From Anaerolineales bacterium UBA5195 (GTDB lineage Bacteria; Chloroflexota; Anaerolineae; Anaerolineales; Villigracilaceae): a stretch of DNA of 64,000 bases. This document shows positions 61,062 through 64,000 of this stretch, in pieces. The translations under genes were made by a program, and so were the position numbers. Position 1 is the stretch's first letter, and each line of letters opens with the position of its first letter. Where the stretch lies: contig DHVZ01000100.1 of NCBI GenBank assembly GCA_002412925.1, positions 1 through 64,000 on the forward strand. Direction: 5' to 3'. The notes beneath the pieces are model-generated. The model saw nothing but the letters and a program-made list of their open reading frames with translations. It was not told the origin of the DNA and made no database searches.

Positions 61062-62288
61062 TTACTCTGAAATGGCTGCCGGGGCAACAGGTGAACCCGC
61101 TTTGGCGCGGATCTCTGCCGCAATCGGGTGGCCGTAGATGACACGCCAGACGTAAAAGCTGAGCAGCGCCAGCAAGCCGCCGCTAAATGCGCCGGGCGCC
61201 CAGGTTCCCAGGCCGCCGAGCAAGGCGCCGCCCAGCGTAGGGGCAATCACGCGCGTCAGGCTTTCGATGGAGGCGGCCAGGCCCAGAATCCCGCCAACTT
61301 CCTGCGGCTCAACGGCTTTGGTCAGGGTGCTGGCAAGGACGGTGTTCAGAATTCCGCCAGCCATGGCCGTGGGCGTCAGAATGACCAAGAGCCAGAAAAC
61401 CGACGAGACAACCGCCCAACCCAGCAGGGAAACAGCCATAATGATCACCGAGACGGCGATCAAGACGTCTTCGCGGAAGCGTTGGGTCAGACGGCCAATC
61501 AGGAAACCCTGCACGAAGACAGAGAGCACGCCAACGTAGGTCAGCACCAGGCCGGTATCCTGTGCGTCGAGTTGGAATTTCTTGAGGGCATACAGGGTAA
61601 AGATGGTCTGGAAGATGGCAAAAGCCAGTCCAAAGAAGAAACGAGTAATCAGCAAAGAGCCGCTGAAAGGGCGTTTGAGCGCCTGGAGGAGCGCCGACAA
61701 TGTGAAAGCGGGGCGCTTTTCCAACATCTGATCCCGTTTTTCGGCGGTCAACGACTCGGGCAGCCAGGCAGCGACCAGAACCAGGTTGACAAAGGCCAAA
61801 GCGGCAGCGACGAAAGCCGGGACGGGGTAGCCCCACTGGCTCAAGAATCCGCCGGTGACCGGGCCGATGATGAATCCCAACCCAAAGGCAGCCCCAATCA
61901 GCCCCAGCCCTTTGGAGCGATTCTTTTCATCGGTCACATCGGCGATATAAGCCTGCGCCACGCTCAGGTTGCCGCCCGTGAAACCATCCAGGATGCGGCT
62001 GGCAAAAAGCATCCAGAGGCTGTTGGCCAGGCCAAGCAAGAGAAATCCCAGAAAGGTGCCGAAAATACTGACCAACAGGATCGGGCGGCGGCCAAAGCGG
62101 TCAGATAAACGTCCCAGGATGGGCGCGCCGATCAACTGCATGGCGGCGTAAGAAGCCACCAGCAGGCCGGTCACAAATTCATTCGAGCCAAAGGTTTCAG
62201 CATAATAGGGCAGCAGCGGCAGGATCAGGCTGAAGCCAAGCAGGTCGATAAAGACAATCAGAATGACAGAGAAAAGACGTTTATTCAT
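61062..62288 (-). CDS. MFS transporter (TetA/multidrug-type)
   Basis: 408 residues, 12 spans. The loop 2-3 motif GRLSDRFGRRPILL and the N-half sequence MNKRLFSVILIVFIDLLGFSLILPLLPYYAETFG match the tetracycline/multidrug DHA1 exporters. The substrate cannot be predicted. It lies eight bases upstream of the photolyase on the same strand, so the two are probably cotranscribed. Confidence 0.9.
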   Translation of the reverse strand: MNKRLFSVILIVFIDLLGFSLILPLLPYYAETFGSNEFVTGLLVASYAAMQLIGAPILGRLSDRFGRRPILLVSIFGTFLGFLLLGLANSLWMLFASRILDGFTGGNLSVAQAYIADVTDEKNRSKGLGLIGAAFGLGFIIGPVTGGFLSQWGYPVPAFVAAALAFVNLVLVAAWLPESLTAEKRDQMLEKRPAFTLSALLQALKRPFSGSLLITRFFFGLAFAIFQTIFTLYALKKFQLDAQDTGLVLTYVGVLSVFVQGFLIGRLTQRFREDVLIAVSVIIMAVSLLGWAVVSSVFWLLVILTPTAMAGGILNTVLASTLTKAVEPQEVGGILGLAASIESLTRVIAPTLGGALLGGLGTWAPGAFSGGLLALLSFYVWRVIYGHPIAAEIRAKAGSPVAPAAISE

Positions 62289-62325
62289 AGGGTTGGTAAA
62301 TCAGTGAGTGGTCAAGCGGGATGGG

Positions 62326-62691
62326 TTAGAGAGTGAGATAGAGGCTGTCACCTTCTTGCGTGACCTCGAAAGTTTGGATGGGAGTAGGTTGTTTCCCCAT
62401 CATCAGCATGCGGCGCGTCCAACTGGGCAGTTTGGCCCCTGCCAGACTCGTGACCCAATCCAAATTCTCGCCGGTGCACATGTCGAATTTGCTCCCGTGG
62501 AACGGACAGGTGATCAGGTTCCCTTCGACCTGGCCCAGACCGATTGGAAACCCCAGGTGTGGACAGCGGTTTTCAACGGCGCAAAAGCCGTTTTCGGTGT
62601 GATTGATGACAACCATCACGCTTTCGACCCGGATAATCCTGACTTTTCCCTGCGGAAAATCATTGAGCGTGCCAATTTTAACTTTTTTCAT
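62326..62691 (-). CDS. Rieske [2Fe-2S] domain protein
   Basis: 121 residues with the two Rieske boxes, CPHLGFPIGLG (Cys-x-His) and CPFHGSKFDMCTGENLD (Cys-x2-His). It is the size of a stand-alone ferredoxin-like Rieske protein of the NirD/BphF class. Partner oxygenase or reductase genes are not adjacent. Confidence 0.9.
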   Translation of the reverse strand: MKKVKIGTLNDFPQGKVRIIRVESVMVVINHTENGFCAVENRCPHLGFPIGLGQVEGNLITCPFHGSKFDMCTGENLDWVTSLAGAKLPSWTRRMLMMGKQPTPIQTFEVTQEGDSLYLTL

Positions 62692-62708
62692 CAGGTCTCC
62701 TTTTCGCC

Positions 62709-63566
62709 CTACTTCCGCTCAAAGCGGTAAGCGGGTTCGGTTGTCAGCGTAAACGCGGGCGTTTTGCCGGTTTTTGTCAGGTTTTCCCAGCCCACGCGCA
62801 ACAGGCCGAGCAAGGGCGTCCAGGGTTTGAACATCCGGTATTCCACAAATTCCCTATGCTGGCTTCCGAGCGCCTTGACCAGTCGTCTGGCGGCCACTTC
62901 GGGAGCCCAGGCCAAAAAGCGCAGCACAAAACCAAAGTTTTTCATCTGCTCCTGGGCCTTCTCGCCAACCACGCGCGGACTGGTGAGCATGTCAGTTGTC
63001 ATCATTCCAGGACTGAAGCCCAAAATCTGCACGCCGCTGCCCGCATTTTCCTTCGCCAGGCTGCGAGTAAAGGATGTCAGCCAGGCCTTGGTCGTACCAT
63101 AGAGCGCAGTGGGTGTGGCTGGGCGCAGGAAAGAACCATTTCCGTAAATATTGACCAACAGACCAGCTTTGCGTGCCAGGAAATGCTTCATCGCCGCCTG
63201 CGTGCCATGCAGCGCACCCAGGTCGTTCGCCATGAACATCTCCAGAGCCTCGTGCGGATTCATATCCAAGATCATGCCCGCCGCCGAGGAATATCCGGCG
63301 TTATTGATCCAGATGTCGAAATGGCCGAATTTTTGGATGACCTGCTCTGCCAAATGATGGACCTGGGCCTCGTCACGGACATCGACGACGAAACCGGCGG
63401 TGCGACCCGGAAATTGCATCCCGTTCAAGGTGCGCTCAACCGCTTCCTGGCTTCTCCCGGTAAGGACAACGGTTGCCCCGGCGGCCAAACAGGCTTGGGC
63501 GGTGGCCAGGCCAAATCCACGGGTGGAACCGGTGATGACGATGACTTTATTGGTTAGGCTTGGCAT
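62709..63566 (-). CDS. Short-chain dehydrogenase/reductase (SDR)
   Basis: 285 residues. Cofactor motif TGSTRGFGLA, NNAG (WINNAGYSSA) and active-site Y-x3-K (LYGTTKAW). The substrate is unknown. ATG 63566 has AGGAGC upstream; the longer frame to 63674 overlaps the redoxin gene and is unlikely. The stop of the redoxin gene overlaps its start by 20 bases, so redoxin, SDR and Rieske genes form one operon. Confidence 0.9.
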   Translation of the reverse strand: MPSLTNKVIVITGSTRGFGLATAQACLAAGATVVLTGRSQEAVERTLNGMQFPGRTAGFVVDVRDEAQVHHLAEQVIQKFGHFDIWINNAGYSSAAGMILDMNPHEALEMFMANDLGALHGTQAAMKHFLARKAGLLVNIYGNGSFLRPATPTALYGTTKAWLTSFTRSLAKENAGSGVQILGFSPGMMTTDMLTSPRVVGEKAQEQMKNFGFVLRFLAWAPEVAARRLVKALGSQHREFVEYRMFKPWTPLLGLLRVGWENLTKTGKTPAFTLTTEPAYRFERK

Positions 63567-64000
63567 TTTGCTCCTGGTTGAGCCTCTGCAAAACTTCGAG
63601 TATTTCCGCATTGGTTGGAATATCCGTCGCGTCATGCCCATAATGAACAAAACGAACCAGGCCCTGCTTGTCAATCGTCACTTGCGCGGGCATCCGTCCA
63701 AACTTGAACAGGTTGACTTCCTGCCCGTATTTTTTCAAGATGCTATGGGTTGGGTCAGGTAGGCCGACGAAAGGCAAATCGTTTTCCTGCCAGTAATTGA
63801 CGAAAGCCTTGGCATCCTCTGGTCCGAGCACCAAAACAACTGTATCTTGCGTTACAAACTTGTCATAGTCGAGGCGCAACTGCGCCATATGCCGTTGGCA
63901 GAAAGGTCAGAAAAAGCCGCGGTTGAAAACCAAAAGCACATTCTGGCGGCCTTGAAAAGCGGAGAGCTGCACAGTCTGACCGGTGAAATCGGTCAGGGTG
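63547..64000 (-). CDS. Selenocysteine-containing AhpC/TSA-like redoxin (5' end beyond window)
   Basis: Read from the window edge the frame gives DFTGQTVQLSAF, NVLLVFNRGFF, then UGA (63907-63909), then PFCQRHMAQLRLDYDKF and on to the stop at 63547. Relatives have RGFWCPFCRRH...AQLR here, so the UGA replaces the first Cys of CxxC, giving UPFC. The frame is open for at least 30 codons before and 120 after the UGA. A small hairpin GGCGC-AGTT-GCGCC (63873-63886) has its loop 25 bases after the UGA, within the bacterial SECIS range. The product should be a thiol peroxidase or disulfide reductase of the thioredoxin fold. Conventional annotation would start it wrongly at the Met at 63888. Confidence 0.78.

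Noticed and set aside
61128..62108. 326-codon open frame opposite the MFS transporter gene
   Set aside because: Polar, low-complexity translation with no start signal; a shadow of the transporter gene.
63547..63888. Redoxin starting at the Met at 63888
   Set aside because: That start would remove the first beta-strand and the active-site CxxC region, while homologous sequence continues upstream through the UGA.
1..64000. tRNA, rRNA or CRISPR loci
   Set aside because: I saw no cloverleaf ends, rRNA signature stretches or spaced direct repeats in the window.

Overview
The window looks like a chromosomal segment of a Chloroflexota bacterium, probably an Anaerolineae-type member. The clues are Thr/Pro-rich surface lipoproteins, an F420-type PPOX protein, a split transketolase and the codon style; no rRNA or tRNA is present to confirm it. 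Starts were moved downstream of the longest reading frame wherever a Shine-Dalgarno (SD) sequence supported it.

(1) 1-19 kb, plus strand: an exopolysaccharide/glycan cluster. It holds a priming sugar transferase, a WlbA/WlbB/WlbC-like trio for a diacetamido-sugar, a MurJ/Wzx-like flippase, an asparagine-synthase-like enzyme, a Wzy-like polymerase/ligase, three GT4 glycosyltransferases, an ATP-grasp ligase, a MiaB-like radical SAM enzyme, three methyltransferases, a FemAB-like aminoacyl/acyltransferase and a NodB-like deacetylase. (2) 19-23.7 kb, minus strand: two paralogous secreted right-handed beta-helix proteins. The larger has a cyclic-di-GMP-I riboswitch with a terminator in its leader, which ties surface structure to the motile/sessile switch. 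(3) 23.7-27.2 kb: a gene-poor patch with an orphan ORF, several inverted repeats, a truncated KAP-type NTPase interrupted by a decayed IS1634-family element, and a 98-bp MITE-like element that forms the stop codon of the next gene.

(4) 27.2-37 kb: a sugar catabolic locus around a GntR/FCD regulator with a perfect 20-bp palindrome. Glycerate 2-kinase is divergent. Downstream lie a Tat/lipoprotein sugar-binding protein, two permeases, a TIM-barrel isomerase, two transketolase halves, a 2-hydroxyacid (glycerate/hydroxypyruvate) dehydrogenase and a short TatA. (5) 37-40 kb: a selenium module (YedE-like transporter, TusA-like protein, class V aminotransferase/selenocysteine-lyase-like protein, DUF3343). 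Its leader holds a short ORF ending in UGA, a SECIS-like hairpin and a terminator-like hairpin. At the far end of the window (63.5-64 kb) a redoxin frame is interrupted only by a UGA in the position of the first active-site Cys (UPFC). I read it as a selenoprotein, so the module and a likely user of selenium are in the same window.

(6) 40-50.5 kb, minus strand: a LacI regulator and a galactofuranose-type (YtfQRT-YjfF) ABC transporter. Upstream is a second YtfQ-like lipoprotein encoded with a YesM/YesN-type two-component system, an arrangement like XylFII-LytS-YesN sensing. (7) 50.9-64 kb: accessory and housekeeping genes: a pentapeptide-repeat protein, a second MITE copy, PlsY, a DUF2270-DUF2179 protein, a dihydropyrimidinase-like protein lacking the metal-bridging Lys, an F420/PPOX protein, lycopene cyclase, a NatAB-type ABC exporter, photolyase, an MFS exporter, a Rieske protein, an SDR and the selenoredoxin.
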